DNA of 42,892 nt from an uncultured Collinsella sp. (GTDB lineage: Bacteria; Actinomycetota; Coriobacteriia; Coriobacteriales; Coriobacteriaceae): positions 1 through 42,892 of the forward strand of contig CAAFEY010000037.1 of NCBI GenBank assembly GCA_900761995.1, written 5' to 3'. The position numbers and the translations under genes were made by a program. This document shows positions 9,377 to 18,562 of this stretch, one piece after another. Position 1 is the stretch's first letter; every line of letters begins with the position of its first letter. The notes under the pieces were generated by a model, which was not told the origin of the DNA, searched no databases, and saw nothing but the letters and a program-made list of their open reading frames with translations.

Positions 9377-10284
9377 TACTGTTCCTCCAATGCTGAGGCT
9401 CCGCCGACGATCTCGTTAATCTCGGTCGTGATCGAAGCCTGGCGCACGCGACTATACGTGCGGGTAAGGGTCGAGATGATCGCGGTGGCGTTTTCCGTCG
9501 CGGAGTGCATGGCCTTGCGGCGTGCACCCTGCTCGGCAGCCGCCGAATCGATCAGGGCCTGGTAGATGACCGTCAGGATGTAAGACGGCACAAGCTTGCC
9601 GAGAACATGCTCGGGAGAGGGCACGAACTCGAACGTGGACGAGATGCGCTTAGGGGCGTCGGTCTCGTTCTTACGCGGACCGTGGGCCATAGCGATCATC
9701 TCGGGGTCGAGCGGCAACAGATGCTCGACGCGAAGCTCCTGATCCACGCGGTTCTTGGCGTGGTGGTAGACAAGCTCGACACGGTCAAGCTCACCGGCAC
9801 GATACGCATCGCAGATATGAGAGGAGATCATGCGGGCCTGATTGAAATCGGGCTCAGAGGAGTTGCCCTCAAAGTGCATGACAACGTTTGCGCGGTCACG
9901 GAAATACGTGGCCGGCTTACGCCCGCACGCGATGATCTCGCACTCGATGCCGTCGTTCGCCCAAGAAGCGGCGAGCTTTTCGGCCGTGCGCTCCACCGTC
10001 GTATTGAAACCGCCGGCAAGGCCGCGGTCCGAGGCAATAACGACGATCAGGCCATGCTTGACGCTCTCATGCTTCTGCAGCATGGGATCGGTGCCCGAAC
10101 AGGAGGCGTCGCCGGCGACCGTCAACATGACGTCGGTCAGCGCCTCCTTATAGGGCTCGGCCTGCTTGGAGCGATCGAGGGCACGACGGATCTTGGCCGT
10201 AGAGACCATCTCCATCGTGCGCGTGATCTGCTTGGTCGTGGTAACCGAGGAGATTCGCTTCTTAATGTCGCGAAGGTTGGCCAT
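9376..10284 (-). CDS. atpG: ATP synthase F1 gamma subunit
   Basis: This 302-residue rotor shaft links the F1 hexamer to the c-ring. The N-terminal coiled-coil helix RDIKKRISSVTTTKQITRTM and the C-terminal SATENATAIISTLTRTYSRVRQASIT form the family's antiparallel coil. The middle ASDRGLAGGFNTTV is the conserved Rossmann-like segment. It begins five bases after atpA and its stop overlaps the atpD start. Confidence 0.96.
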
Positions 10285-10289
10285 GGGGC

Positions 10290-11888
10290 TTAGTTCTCCT
10301 CTGATCCAGAAACATCCGAATGGTGCTTGGCCATGAACTGCTGTTTGAAGTCGCCGATGACGCGCAAGAGCTCAGCCTTGGTGTCATCATCGATCTTCTT
10401 GGCGCGAACCTTGTCGAGCAGCGAGCCAAAGCCATTGTCCATGTACTCGATGAGCTCGGCACGGAAAGGCAGCACGTCGGCGATCTCCAGGTCATCCAGG
10501 AAGCCCTCGTTGCCAGCGAACAGCGTAACGATCTGCTCGCCAACCTCAAACGGCTTGTAACGCGGCTGCTTCAGGAGCTCGGTCATGCGAGCACCATGGG
10601 TCAGCTGCTTCTGAGTAGCCTCGTCGAGGTCGGAGCCGAACTGCGTAAAGCCAGCGAGCTCCTGGTACGAAGCGAGGTCCAGGCGAAGGTTGCCGGCAAC
10701 CTGCTTCATAGCCTTGGTCTGAGCGTCGCCACCGACGCGGGACACGGAGATGCCCACGTCGACTGCCGGGCGCTGGCCCTGGAAGAAGAGCTCGGACTGC
10801 AGGTAGATCTGACCATCGGTAATGGAAATGACGTTGGTCGGAATGTAGGCCGAGACGTCGCCGTCCTGGGTCTCGATGATCGGCAGTGCCGTCATAGAGC
10901 CGTAGCCGTTCTTCTTGGACATCTTGACAGCACGCTCGAGCAGACGAGAGTGCAGGTAGAAGATGTCGCCAGGATAGGCCTCGCGTCCGGGCGGACGATG
11001 CAGCGTCAGCGACATCTGACGGTATGCCACGGCCTGCTTGGACAGGTCATCGTAGATGACGAGCACGTGACCGCCGGGGTTGGTCTCGCTGGCGGGCTTG
11101 CCGTCCTCGCCGTTGTACATGAAGAACTCGCCGATAGCGGCACCGGCCATAGGCGCGATGTACTGCATAGGGGCAGAATCGGCAGCGGTAGCCGAAACGA
11201 TAATGGTGTATTCGAGCGCACCGTGCTGGGCGAGGGTCTCACGGATGTTGGCAACCGTGGAGGCCTTCTGGCCGATGGCGACATAGATGCAGACCATGCC
11301 CTTGCCACGCTGGTTGAGGATAGCGTCGATGGCGATGGCGGTTTTACCGGTCTTACGGTCGCCGATGATAAGCTCGCGCTGGCCGCGGCCGATAGGCACC
11401 ATGGAGTCGATAGCCAACAGGCCGGTCTGAACCGGCTCGCACACCGGGGTACGGTCGATAACGCCGGGGGCCTTGAACTCGATGGGACGACGGTGCGTGG
11501 CGACAATGTCGCCCAAACCGTCGATGGGCTGGCCGAGCGGATTGACGACGCGGCCGAGCATGGCACGGCTCACGGGGATATCCATAATGCGGCCAGTGGT
11601 GCGGCACTCGTCGCCTTCCTTGATGGAGTCGACGGCACCGAACAGAACGGCGCCGACCTCGTCGCGGTCAAGGTTCTGGGCGAGGCCGAAGACGGTCTCA
11701 CCGGTATCGGAGCTCTTGAACTCCAGAAGCTCGCCTGCCATGGCGCTCTTGAGGCCGGAGACGCGCGCGATGCCGTCGCCTACCTCGTCGACCGTTGAAA
11801 CCTCATGCGTATCGACCGTCGCGGAGAGGCTCGTGAGCTGCTCCTGCAGTTTCTTGGCGATATCCTGGGCATTGAGGGTTTCGGACAT
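10290..11888 (-). CDS. atpA: ATP synthase F1 alpha subunit
   Basis: This 532-residue non-catalytic nucleotide-binding subunit has the P-loop GDRKTGKTAIA, the conserved PIGRGQRELIIGD before it, the signature SLTLHRPPGREAYPGDIFYLHSRLLERA (in two parts), and the arginine finger in ISVSRVGGDAQ. Its ATG overlaps the atpH stop (TAATG). The C-terminal tail is about 20 residues longer than in E. coli and acidic. Confidence 0.98.
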   Translation of the reverse strand: MSETLNAQDIAKKLQEQLTSLSATVDTHEVSTVDEVGDGIARVSGLKSAMAGELLEFKSSDTGETVFGLAQNLDRDEVGAVLFGAVDSIKEGDECRTTGRIMDIPVSRAMLGRVVNPLGQPIDGLGDIVATHRRPIEFKAPGVIDRTPVCEPVQTGLLAIDSMVPIGRGQRELIIGDRKTGKTAIAIDAILNQRGKGMVCIYVAIGQKASTVANIRETLAQHGALEYTIIVSATAADSAPMQYIAPMAGAAIGEFFMYNGEDGKPASETNPGGHVLVIYDDLSKQAVAYRQMSLTLHRPPGREAYPGDIFYLHSRLLERAVKMSKKNGYGSMTALPIIETQDGDVSAYIPTNVISITDGQIYLQSELFFQGQRPAVDVGISVSRVGGDAQTKAMKQVAGNLRLDLASYQELAGFTQFGSDLDEATQKQLTHGARMTELLKQPRYKPFEVGEQIVTLFAGNEGFLDDLEIADVLPFRAELIEYMDNGFGSLLDKVRAKKIDDDTKAELLRVIGDFKQQFMAKHHSDVSGSEEN

Positions 11889-12364
11889 TAGGCTTCACCT
11901 CCGTACGAATTAGCAGAGTTTGCGAGGGTCTCCTGCGCGATGCGCAGCTGCGTCTTGACGGAAATGTCACGACGCTCGCCGCGGGCCTCGAGCACCAGGC
12001 CGCCCACGATAGACGGGTCGACCTGCTCGATAAGGAATACCTTGCGGCCGAAGTCCTGCTCGCATTTCTTAGTGATGGTTTGACGCAGCTCGTCGTCGAG
12101 CGGGATCGCCGTGGTGACGGTCACGCCCACTACATCCTCGTCTTCCTCGGCAACATACTTAAAGGCAGCTGCCACCTTGGGAAGAAGGTCGAGCTGGTCG
12201 CGCTTGGACATGGTGTCGAGCACGGCGATGATCTCGGGGCTGGCAGAAGCCAGGCGCTCGATCATCTCGAGGTCCTCGAACACATGGTTCTCGGCCTTGG
12301 CGGATTCCAAAAGGGAACGCGCGTAGGTCTCGAGCACCTTGTCCTGATAGCGGCTAGTCGGCAT
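11888..12364 (-). CDS. atpH: ATP synthase F1 delta subunit
   Basis: This 158-residue peripheral-stalk subunit bridges the b-subunits to the top of F1. YARSLLESA near the N-terminus and the C-terminal QVDPSIVGGLVLEARGERRDIS match the family's hallmark (usually IVGGFIL and a final basic or polar stretch). It is somewhat short (family about 175-180). It overlaps atpF by 11 bases and atpA by one, which supports coupling. Confidence 0.9.
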   Translation of the reverse strand: MPTSRYQDKVLETYARSLLESAKAENHVFEDLEMIERLASASPEIIAVLDTMSKRDQLDLLPKVAAAFKYVAEEDEDVVGVTVTTAIPLDDELRQTITKKCEQDFGRKVFLIEQVDPSIVGGLVLEARGERRDISVKTQLRIAQETLANSANSYGGEA

Positions 12365-12956
12365 TCAGGCTACCTGCTTCCTGGATGTAGCGCTCGATGA
12401 GCTTCTTCTGCTCGGCCTCGTCCTCGAGTGCCTCGCCCACGATCTTGGTGGCGACGGCAACGGACAGGTCGGCGATGGAGCTCGCGGCACCGGCGTAGAT
12501 GGACTTGCGCTCGTCCTCGACGGTCGTATGGGCCTTGGCGATGATCTCCTCGGCCTCCTTGTGCGCAGCCTCGATGATACGGGCGCGCTCGGACTCGGCG
12601 TCCTTACGGGCCTCGAGAACGATGTCGGCAGCCTGACGACGGGCGTCGGTGACGATCGAGTCGGACTCAGCGCGCTTGGCGATGGCCTCCTGCTTGGTCT
12701 TCTCGGCCTCGTCGAGGCTCTCCTCGATCTTCTTGCCGCGCTCCTCCATGGTTTTCATGATGCCCGGCAGGGCGACCTTGGCCAGCACGATCCAGATAAT
12801 CAGGAAGGCGATAAGCGCCGGGATGAACTCCGCCATCTTAGGGATGAGGATGTCCGCACCGGCAGCGCCGTCCTCGGCGAACGCGGAAACCGGCATGAGC
12901 AGCGCGGCCGCGGACGCGGAGAGTGCGATCGCGCTCTTCTGGGATGAAAGATTCAT
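12354..12956 (-). CDS. atpF: ATP synthase Fo b subunit
   Basis: This 200-residue peripheral stalk protein has a membrane helix at about residues 42-65 (FIPALIAFLIIWIVLAKVALPGIM). A long charged helix rich in Glu, Lys and Ala follows and forms the b dimer. The first 28 residues look like a signal peptide (hydrophobic stretch ending SAFAEDG), a feature of some actinobacterial b subunits. The start at 12956 is preceded by GGAG. It overlaps atpH. Confidence 0.93.
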   Translation of the reverse strand: MNLSSQKSAIALSASAAALLMPVSAFAEDGAAGADILIPKMAEFIPALIAFLIIWIVLAKVALPGIMKTMEERGKKIEESLDEAEKTKQEAIAKRAESDSIVTDARRQAADIVLEARKDAESERARIIEAAHKEAEEIIAKAHTTVEDERKSIYAGAASSIADLSVAVATKIVGEALEDEAEQKKLIERYIQEAGSLNAD

Positions 12957-12971
12957 ACTTGACGCTCCGTG

Positions 12972-13166
12972 CTATTTAACGATCAGCGCGACAACGAAGC
13001 CGATCAGAGCCAGAGCCTCGCCGAAGGCGGAGCCCATGATGAAGACGGTGAACACGCGGCCCTGGACCTCAGGCTGACGGGCCATAGCACCCGTAGCACC
13101 CAGAGCAGACAGGCCGATAGCAAGACCAGCGCCGATAACACCGAGACCGTAACCGATAACTCCCAC
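12972..13166 (-). CDS. atpE: ATP synthase Fo c subunit
   Basis: This 64-residue hairpin of two membrane helices forms the rotor ring. Helix 1 carries the Gly repeat GVIGAGLAIG, the loop is ARQPE, and helix 2 carries the ion-binding Glu in FGEALALIGF. The residue after this Glu is Ala rather than Ser/Thr and helix 1 lacks the Na-binding Gln, which points to protons. It is short at the N-terminus compared with the usual 70-80 residues. The GTG start is secured by AAAGGAGG four bases upstream, the strongest ribosome site in the operon, consistent with high c-subunit stoichiometry. Confidence 0.95.
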   Translation of the reverse strand: MGVIGYGLGVIGAGLAIGLSALGATGAMARQPEVQGRVFTVFIMGSAFGEALALIGFVVALIVK

Positions 13167-13182
13167 GATTCCTCCTTTGTCG

Positions 13183-13202
13183 TGCGTGTCTTATTTCACG
13201 CA
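13183..13202 (-). other. Intercistronic hairpin before atpE
   Basis: TGCGTG (13183-13188) pairs with CACGCA (13197-13202) in the 124-base gap between atpB and atpE. No T-run follows. The rest of the gap holds nothing recognisable. Such hairpins often protect or process the c-subunit message; that role is inferred. Confidence 0.4.
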
Positions 13203-13290
13203 TGATAACCTTTTTATAACTGCCGGGCTCCATGGGTACGGGCACCGGCGGTTTAACGAATTGCCTTACCTTTAAGGCGCGAACGGAAGA

Positions 13291-14094
13291 CTACTCCTCC
13301 TCCGCGACCTCCTCTGCCTCGGAGACATACACGGCGGTAAGGACCGTGAAGACGTAAGCCTGGATGGCGCCGACCACAAGCTCGATCGCATAGATCAGGA
13401 TGAGGATGGCAAGCCAGGCCAGCGAAGGCAGGGCGCCGACGGCGTGGGCCGCAGAAACCTGCTGAAGCAGCGGCTGCATGAACATGCTCGCCATGATGGC
13501 GAACGAGCCCATGACCACGTGTCCTGCGAACATGTTGCAGAACAGACGGACGGCGAGCGTGATGAGGCGCAGGAAGGTCGAGAAAAGCTCGACGACCCAC
13601 ACGAGCACGTTCATCGGGAAGCTCACGCCCTGCGGGGCGAGGCTCTTGATGTAGCCGATCACGCCGTGAGCCTTGCATCCGTAGTAGATGAAGTACACGA
13701 AGGCGAAGATGGCGAGCGCGGCGGTGGAGCCGATTGCGCCGGTGCCGGGCTTCATTCCCGGGATCAGGCCGATCATGTTATTGATCAGGATGAACAGGAA
13801 AAGCGAGCACAGGAACGGGAAGTGCTTCTTCCAGTTCTCACCCACGACGCCCTTGCCGATATCGTTCTCGACGTACTCGATGATGTACTCGAAACCGTTG
13901 ACGAAGAAGCCCTTGGGAACCAGGGTCTGCTTCTTCTTGAACACGGCCAGGACGATCAGGAGCACGATCGTGGAGACGATCAGCCAAAACGAGTACTGCG
14001 TGATGCCGCAGCTCAGATCGCCCACGACAGGGGTGGAGCTGAACTCGCTGACCAGATGATTAATCTCATCAGGCAGCTTTTCAAAAATTTCCAC
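13291..14094 (-). CDS. atpB: ATP synthase Fo a subunit
   Basis: This 267-residue integral membrane stator subunit provides the two proton half-channels. Five or six hydrophobic helices are visible. The essential Arg lies in TLAVRLFCNMFAGH, and ALPSLAWLAILILIYAIELVVGAIQAYVF (two parts) is the conserved final helix with Glu and Gln. The start is GTG at 14094, with AAAGGT upstream. It sits three bases after the small membrane protein at the atpI position. Confidence 0.96.
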   Translation of the reverse strand: MEIFEKLPDEINHLVSEFSSTPVVGDLSCGITQYSFWLIVSTIVLLIVLAVFKKKQTLVPKGFFVNGFEYIIEYVENDIGKGVVGENWKKHFPFLCSLFLFILINNMIGLIPGMKPGTGAIGSTAALAIFAFVYFIYYGCKAHGVIGYIKSLAPQGVSFPMNVLVWVVELFSTFLRLITLAVRLFCNMFAGHVVMGSFAIMASMFMQPLLQQVSAAHAVGALPSLAWLAILILIYAIELVVGAIQAYVFTVLTAVYVSEAEEVAEEE

Positions 14095-14097
14095 GAC

Positions 14098-14409
14098 TTA
14101 CCTTTCGACCTCATGAGGATCTCGCAGCGCCTTGGCGACGCGAACCGTGCAGGCGGCCATAAAGGCCACGAAGCCGATCGCCTCGCCCAGGAGGAACATG
14201 CGAAATGCCTCTCCGAACAACACAAACACAACCAAGGTAAAGACGAGCAGGGCGATTGCCGAGACCGCCAGACTCACCATACCCTTGAGCATGTCCGCAT
14301 TCTGTTTATCGTCAAGAACCGGCTTGAGCGTAAAGACAAAGGGAAGGAAGGCAATTGCGCCCGCGATGGCGCCTGCAACGATAGCGAGCAGATCGGCTAT
14401 CTGAAACAC
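14098..14409 (-). CDS. Small membrane protein at the atpI position
   Basis: This 103-residue protein has three predicted membrane helices (about residues 5-28, 45-66 and 70-92). It occupies the place of atpI, which assists c-ring assembly in other bacteria, and is the first gene of the operon, three bases before atpB. Sequence similarity to AtpI is not obvious to me, so the function rests on position. I use the GTG at 14409, with GAGGA five bases upstream. The frame continues upstream to 14484, but that extension is basic, unlike a membrane N-terminus, and runs into the promoter. Confidence 0.65.
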   Translation of the reverse strand: MFQIADLLAIVAGAIAGAIAFLPFVFTLKPVLDDKQNADMLKGMVSLAVSAIALLVFTLVVFVLFGEAFRMFLLGEAIGFVAFMAACTVRVAKALRDPHEVER

Positions 14410-14470
14410 TGGCGTCCTCACTTTCCTTTTTAACGCTTCACAGAACAGTTCCCGCCAAACATTGGTGACT

Positions 14471-14498
14471 ATTGTACGAGCCAATCGCTAAAGTACAA
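14471..14498 (-). promoter_or_regulatory. Probable promoter of the atp operon
   Basis: On the minus strand TTGTAC (14493-14498) and TACAAT (14471-14476) are 16 bp apart. This would give a leader of roughly 55 bases before the first GTG. It is the only good sigma70-like match in the gap before the operon. Confidence 0.55.
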
Positions 14499-14613
14499 CC
14501 GAAAAAGCATCGGTTAATACGCACCTGTTCGTTTTCTTAAGACCTTCTTTATGCCGCAGGTACGGTAATACGTTTTTCTCGAACCCTGCAGGGCAAAACG
14601 TCCGTTAACAGGA

Positions 14614-14648
14614 GTGCGCGCGGTCGCCTTTTGTTCGTCCGCGCGCAC
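14614..14648 (-). other. GC-rich hairpin downstream of upp
   Basis: A perfect 10-bp stem (GTGCGCGCGG with CCGCGCGCAC) encloses a 15-base loop, 42 bases after the upp stop. No T-run follows in the upp direction, so it is at best a weak terminator or an RNA-stabilising hairpin. The remainder of 14499-14690 shows nothing recognisable. Confidence 0.4.
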
Positions 14649-14690
14649 CGTTTCTTCGTATTTGCAGCCGCGGCCGTCTTAGCCCAGCGA

Positions 14691-15338
14691 CTAGAGCGTG
14701 CCGTAGATGCGGTCGCCGGCGTCGCCGAGGCCGGGAACGATGTAGGCAGCCTCGTTGAGATGGTCGTCGATGGCGCAGGTATAGATATGCACATCAGGGT
14801 CCTTCTCAGTCAGCGACTTGAGGCCCTCGGGGGCCGCGACGATGCACAGCATGCGGATGTCCTTGACACCGCGCTCGCGCAGGTAGCTAATGGCCATCTC
14901 GGCCGAACCGCCCGTGGCGAGCATGGGGTCGACGACCAGGCAGATGCGCTGGTCGATATCCTTGGGCATCTTGCAGTAATACTCGTGCGGCTCGTGGGTG
15001 ACCTCGTCGCGCTCCATGCCGATGTGACCCACGCGAGCGGAGGGCACCAGGTCGAGGATGCCGTCGACCATGCCAAGGCCCGCACGCAGGATGGGCACGA
15101 TGGCGAGTTTCTTGCCGGCGAGCTGTTTGAACGTGGCGGTAGTGATGGGGGTCTCGACCTCGACGTCTTCCATAGGCAGGTCGCGCATGGCCTCGTAGCC
15201 GTCAAAAAGTGCGAGTTCGCGCACGAGCTGACGGAACTGGTTGGTGCCGGTGTTTTTGTCGCGCAGGATCGACAGCTTGTGCTGGACGAGCGGGTGATCG
15301 ACAAGCGTCACACGGGACGCATCGTAGGTGACGGTCAT
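14691..15338 (-). CDS. upp: Uracil phosphoribosyltransferase
   Basis: This 215-residue salvage enzyme makes UMP from uracil and PRPP. The PRPP loop is DPMLATGGSA. Other family segments are ILRAGLGMVDG and the C-terminal YIVPGLGDAGDRIYGT, which contacts uracil. I use ATG 15338, preceded by AAAGGGG, because the 20 extra upstream residues are not family sequence. It lies 123 bases after glpK and upstream of the atp operon, an order seen in many Gram-positive genomes. Confidence 0.96.
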   Translation of the reverse strand: MTVTYDASRVTLVDHPLVQHKLSILRDKNTGTNQFRQLVRELALFDGYEAMRDLPMEDVEVETPITTATFKQLAGKKLAIVPILRAGLGMVDGILDLVPSARVGHIGMERDEVTHEPHEYYCKMPKDIDQRICLVVDPMLATGGSAEMAISYLRERGVKDIRMLCIVAAPEGLKSLTEKDPDVHIYTCAIDDHLNEAAYIVPGLGDAGDRIYGTL

Positions 15339-15461
15339 GGATTGATTGCCCCTTTCGTTGCGGCCGCAAAACGGCCTTGCTGACAAGGCGTGCAGCAATG
15401 TTGCCGCCGCACGCCATGCATTAGTTTAGCGGTTTGTTGTATCAAGCAGCCCATCGCAGCC

Positions 15462-17003
15462 CTACCGTGCGGTGCTGAGCGAGCGCCTGACTGCATCACG
15501 CCAGCCCGCAAGGTTTTGCTCGCGGCGCTCGGCGGACATGTGGGGAAGGAAGGTCCTAACGATCTGGGCATTTTGCTCCAGCTCTTCCAGGTCTTCCCAA
15601 TAGCCGACGGCAAGACCCGCCAAGTACGCGGCACCGATTGCCGTGGTCTCCACCGTCTCGCATTGCAGCACGGGGATATCCAGCAGGTCGGCCTGGAATT
15701 GCATGATGAACTCGTTGCGCGAGGCACCGCCATCGACAGACAGGCGCTCAATCGAAAGCCCCACGTCCTGCTCCATGGCGCGCAGCACGTCGTAGCTCTG
15801 ATATGCCATGGATTCGCAGGCGGCGCGCACGATGGTCGCACGGCTCGAGGCGCCGGTCAGACCGCACACGATACCGCGAGCATGCGGGTCCCACCAGGGA
15901 GCACCCAAACCCGCAAAGGCGGGAACGAAGTAGCAGCCCTCGTTGTCGCTAATCGAAGCGGCGAGTTGTGCCGACTCGCTCACGCTCGAGATGATGCCCA
16001 TGTTGTTGCGAAGCCAGTTCATCGTTGAGCCGGCGGCAAAAATAGAGCCCTCGAGCGCATAGCTGACTTTGCCGTCCGCAGCGATACCGATGGTGGAGAC
16101 CAGGCCATTCTTGGATTCGACGATCTCGTCGCCGGTGTTCATGAGCATAAAGCAACCCGTGCCATAGGTGTTTTTGGTCTGGCCGGGACGGAAACAGCAG
16201 TGGCCGAACAGCGACGCCTGTTGGTCACCCGCCACGCCCATGATGGGCGGCATGTTGGTCATGATGTCGCTCGCGACGCGGCCGTAGTCGCCCGAGCTCC
16301 AGCGAACCTCGGGCATCATGGAACGTGGAACGTCAAAGAGTGCCAGCAGGTCGTCGTCCCAATCGAGCGTATGGATATTAAAGAGTGCCGTGCGGCTGGC
16401 ATTGGTGTAGTCGGTGGCAAAGACCTGGCCGCCGGTGAGGTTGTAGATGAGCCAGGTGTCGATGGTGCCAAACATGAGGTCGCCCGCCGCCGCGCTTTCG
16501 CGTGCGCCGTCGACGTTGTCGAGAATCCACTGCACCTTGGAGGCCGAGAAATACGGGTCGAGCGTGAGTCCCGTGCGGGAGCGCACCAGCCCTTCTGCGC
16601 CCTGCTCGACCAGCTCGTCGATCAGAGGTGCGGTACGGCGGCACTGCCATACGATGGCGTTATAGATCGGCTGACCGCTCACACGGTCCCAGACCACCGT
16701 GGTCTCGCGCTGGTTGGAGATGCCGATGGCGGCAATGCGGTCGGAGTGGATACCGCTCTTAAACTGGACTTCCATCATGACCGCGATCTGGCTGGCAAGG
16801 ACCGCCATGGGGTCTTGCTCTACCCAACCGGGACGCGGGAAGCTGGTTTTGACGCTGCGACGTGCCTGCGCGACGATGCAGCCGTACTCGTCGACGATGG
16901 TCGCAAGTACCGAGGTGGTGCCGCAGTCGAGCGCCATGATGTAGGAACCGCCAAAGTCAAACGAGGCATCTTCCATGCCCAGGCTGCCCAGATTCAACGA
17001 CAT
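15462..17003 (-). CDS. glpK: Glycerol kinase
   Basis: This 513-residue FGGY-family kinase converts glycerol to glycerol 3-phosphate with ATP. The N-terminal phosphate loop is ALDCGTTSV. Substrate and family motifs are ISNQRETTVVWD, GVAGDQQASLFGH, NTYGTGCFML, AFAGLGAPWWDPHARG and the adenosine-site DGGASRNEFIMQFQAD. It starts 13 bases after sua5 with AAAGG upstream. No glpF or glpD lies in the window, so glycerol entry and oxidation must be encoded elsewhere. Confidence 0.96.
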   Translation of the reverse strand: MSLNLGSLGMEDASFDFGGSYIMALDCGTTSVLATIVDEYGCIVAQARRSVKTSFPRPGWVEQDPMAVLASQIAVMMEVQFKSGIHSDRIAAIGISNQRETTVVWDRVSGQPIYNAIVWQCRRTAPLIDELVEQGAEGLVRSRTGLTLDPYFSASKVQWILDNVDGARESAAAGDLMFGTIDTWLIYNLTGGQVFATDYTNASRTALFNIHTLDWDDDLLALFDVPRSMMPEVRWSSGDYGRVASDIMTNMPPIMGVAGDQQASLFGHCCFRPGQTKNTYGTGCFMLMNTGDEIVESKNGLVSTIGIAADGKVSYALEGSIFAAGSTMNWLRNNMGIISSVSESAQLAASISDNEGCYFVPAFAGLGAPWWDPHARGIVCGLTGASSRATIVRAACESMAYQSYDVLRAMEQDVGLSIERLSVDGGASRNEFIMQFQADLLDIPVLQCETVETTAIGAAYLAGLAVGYWEDLEELEQNAQIVRTFLPHMSAERREQNLAGWRDAVRRSLSTAR

Positions 17004-17016
17004 CGCTTAAACCTTT

Positions 17017-17760
17017 CTATTGCATCGGGTCGGACAGGACCCGTTCGATCTCTGATGCGGGAAGTGCGCCTTGGCGCAGGATCTGGAGCTCGCCGTGCTG
17101 AAACGACACGATGGTCGAGGCGTCGCGACACGGGGTCTCACCGGCGTCGACGGCAACATCGACCCCCTCCAGGATGCGACCCTCGACGGCGGCAAAGCTT
17201 GCCGGCGAGGGCGCGCCGTGCGTGTTGGCGCTCGTGCAGGCAAGTGGACTGCCGCAGGCGCGGATGAGCGCCTGCACCACAGGCGAGGCCGACGCGCGAA
17301 GAGCCACCGTGTCATCGGCGGCGCGCATAAAGGTCGGCACGCAGGGGGCTGCCTTAATCACGATAGTCAGGGCTCCCGGCCAGCATCGTCGCGCGAGTAC
17401 GCGGGCCTCGTTAGGGATATCCACGCCATAGCGGTCAAGTGCCTCGGCATCATCGACCAGCCAGGCAACCGTTTGGGTGAGCTCGCGCTGCTTGAGGGTA
17501 AAGATACGACGATAGCCGGTACCGAGTGCGGGGACCGCGGCGCCGTTGACGGTGGCCTGCGGATCTCGCGGCCACGATGGGAATTCGCTTGTATCTTGGG
17601 GCACGGCGTCCGAGAAGGCGTTGACTGCCACGGCGACACCGTAGACGGTCTCGGTCGGGATCAAAGCCAGGCCGCCGCGGCCGAGCACCTCGGCCGTGCG
17701 CTCGACGGCAAGCCGATGCGGCTCGCGCGTTCCCTCGTATACCCGATAGACCGTCTGCAT
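17017..17760 (-). CDS. L-threonylcarbamoyladenylate synthase (Sua5/YciO/YrdC family)
   Basis: This 247-residue enzyme makes the threonylcarbamoyl-AMP used for the t6A tRNA modification. LIPTETVYGVAV holds the KxR-type nucleotide pocket region, and WPGALTIVIKA, VALRASASP and PLACTSANTHGAPSP are hallmark segments. A 30-residue insertion (about 48-80) separates the first motif from the RRIFTLKQRE helix. That region normally reads KxRP, so the pocket may be altered slightly. It continues the prfA-prmC-sua5 order common in Gram-positives. Here hicAB is inserted before it. Confidence 0.9.
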   Translation of the reverse strand: MQTVYRVYEGTREPHRLAVERTAEVLGRGGLALIPTETVYGVAVAVNAFSDAVPQDTSEFPSWPRDPQATVNGAAVPALGTGYRRIFTLKQRELTQTVAWLVDDAEALDRYGVDIPNEARVLARRCWPGALTIVIKAAPCVPTFMRAADDTVALRASASPVVQALIRACGSPLACTSANTHGAPSPASFAAVEGRILEGVDVAVDAGETPCRDASTIVSFQHGELQILRQGALPASEIERVLSDPMQ

Positions 17761-17894
17761 GTGTATGCCAGCCCCTTACGCTCTGGTGCAAGTTTGTTTA
17801 CTGTGGGGCATTCTCGCACGAAACGTTCAACCTATTTGCCCAGAGCGCATGTTGGTTTGGTGAGCGGCTCTAGTAGTCGGTGAAAGTGAGGGGG

Positions 17895-18341
17895 TTATTG
17901 GACTGCGACGAACTTCTTTGGCCTGCCGGCGTGGCGTTCTTGGGCGGCGTAGCGCTCGATGCTGTCTATCGTTATCATCCGACGGCCGTCGACGAGTTCA
18001 ACATCGAGCTTTCCGGCTTTGACCAGCGCGGTAATCCGCGGAGCGGAGACTTTGAGGTCCAGCGCTGCGTCTTTAAATGTTCGGCACGCCGCTTCCCGAG
18101 CGTCCTCGTGGTCGATTTCGACTGAAAGGGCCACGACCTCGGCCGAGCGTTCGTACCCTGCCGGAGTCAAACCGTTGTTGAGGTCGTCGGCCAAAAACGC
18201 CATCAGTGCCTCGGTGGCATGGGCAATCGCTTCTTCGCGCGTATCGCCATCGGCAAAGGCGCCGGGAATCTGCGGGAAGCTAGCGCAGTAACCGTCGTCT
18301 TCTTTTATGAGAACGCAGTCATAGGTAAATCGCTGCCTCAT
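17895..18341 (-). CDS. hicB: HicB-family antitoxin
   Basis: This 148-residue antitoxin has an N-terminal HicB partial RNase H-like fold (YDCVLIKEDDGYCASFPQIP, then GDTREEAIAHATEAL). A C-terminal DNA-binding region (about 105-140: APRITALVKAGKLDVELVDG) looks like a helix-turn-helix. It should neutralise HicA and repress the pair. The ATG at 18341 has TTGGAGG five bases upstream; the longer frame would run back into hicA. It begins 11 bases after the hicA stop. Confidence 0.88.
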   Translation of the reverse strand: MRQRFTYDCVLIKEDDGYCASFPQIPGAFADGDTREEAIAHATEALMAFLADDLNNGLTPAGYERSAEVVALSVEIDHEDAREAACRTFKDAALDLKVSAPRITALVKAGKLDVELVDGRRMITIDSIERYAAQERHAGRPKKFVAVQ

Positions 18342-18352
18342 TTTGCCTCCAA

Positions 18353-18538
18353 CTACCATCCAGCTTGGCGACGAATACTTGCCCATGTGCCCTTCTTTGG
18401 TCGATCGCCACCAGAGCCGTTCACGGTGACAACACGGTCACCAGAAACATACTTAGCATGACTACCGACTTGCGCGACCTTCACGAATCCATCGTGCTTG
18501 AGTAGGGCAATGATTTCCCGAAAGGTAGGGGGTTGCAT
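18353..18538 (-). CDS. hicA: HicA-family mRNA interferase toxin
   Basis: This 61-residue dsRBD-fold toxin cleaves mRNA. It carries the family core FREIIALLKHDGF and the catalytic His in GSHAKYVSGD, with a C-terminal GTWASIRRQAGW. The start is supported by AGAGGT upstream. Toxin first and antitoxin second is the usual hicAB order. It lies in the gap between prmC and sua5. Confidence 0.9.
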   Translation of the reverse strand: MQPPTFREIIALLKHDGFVKVAQVGSHAKYVSGDRVVTVNGSGGDRPKKGTWASIRRQAGW

Positions 18539-18562
18539 GGGCCGACCTCTTTCAGCCGTCCT

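Noticed and set aside
12972..13166. A truncated c subunit because of its 64-residue length
   Set aside because: The Gly-rich helix 1 through ARQPE aligns without gaps to longer c subunits, the Glu helix is intact, and the GTG start has an excellent ribosome site. Only the N-terminal end is shorter.
14410..14484. An upstream extension of the small atpI-position protein
   Set aside because: It would place the start within the likely promoter and give a basic non-membrane N-terminus; GTG 14409 has a better ribosome site.
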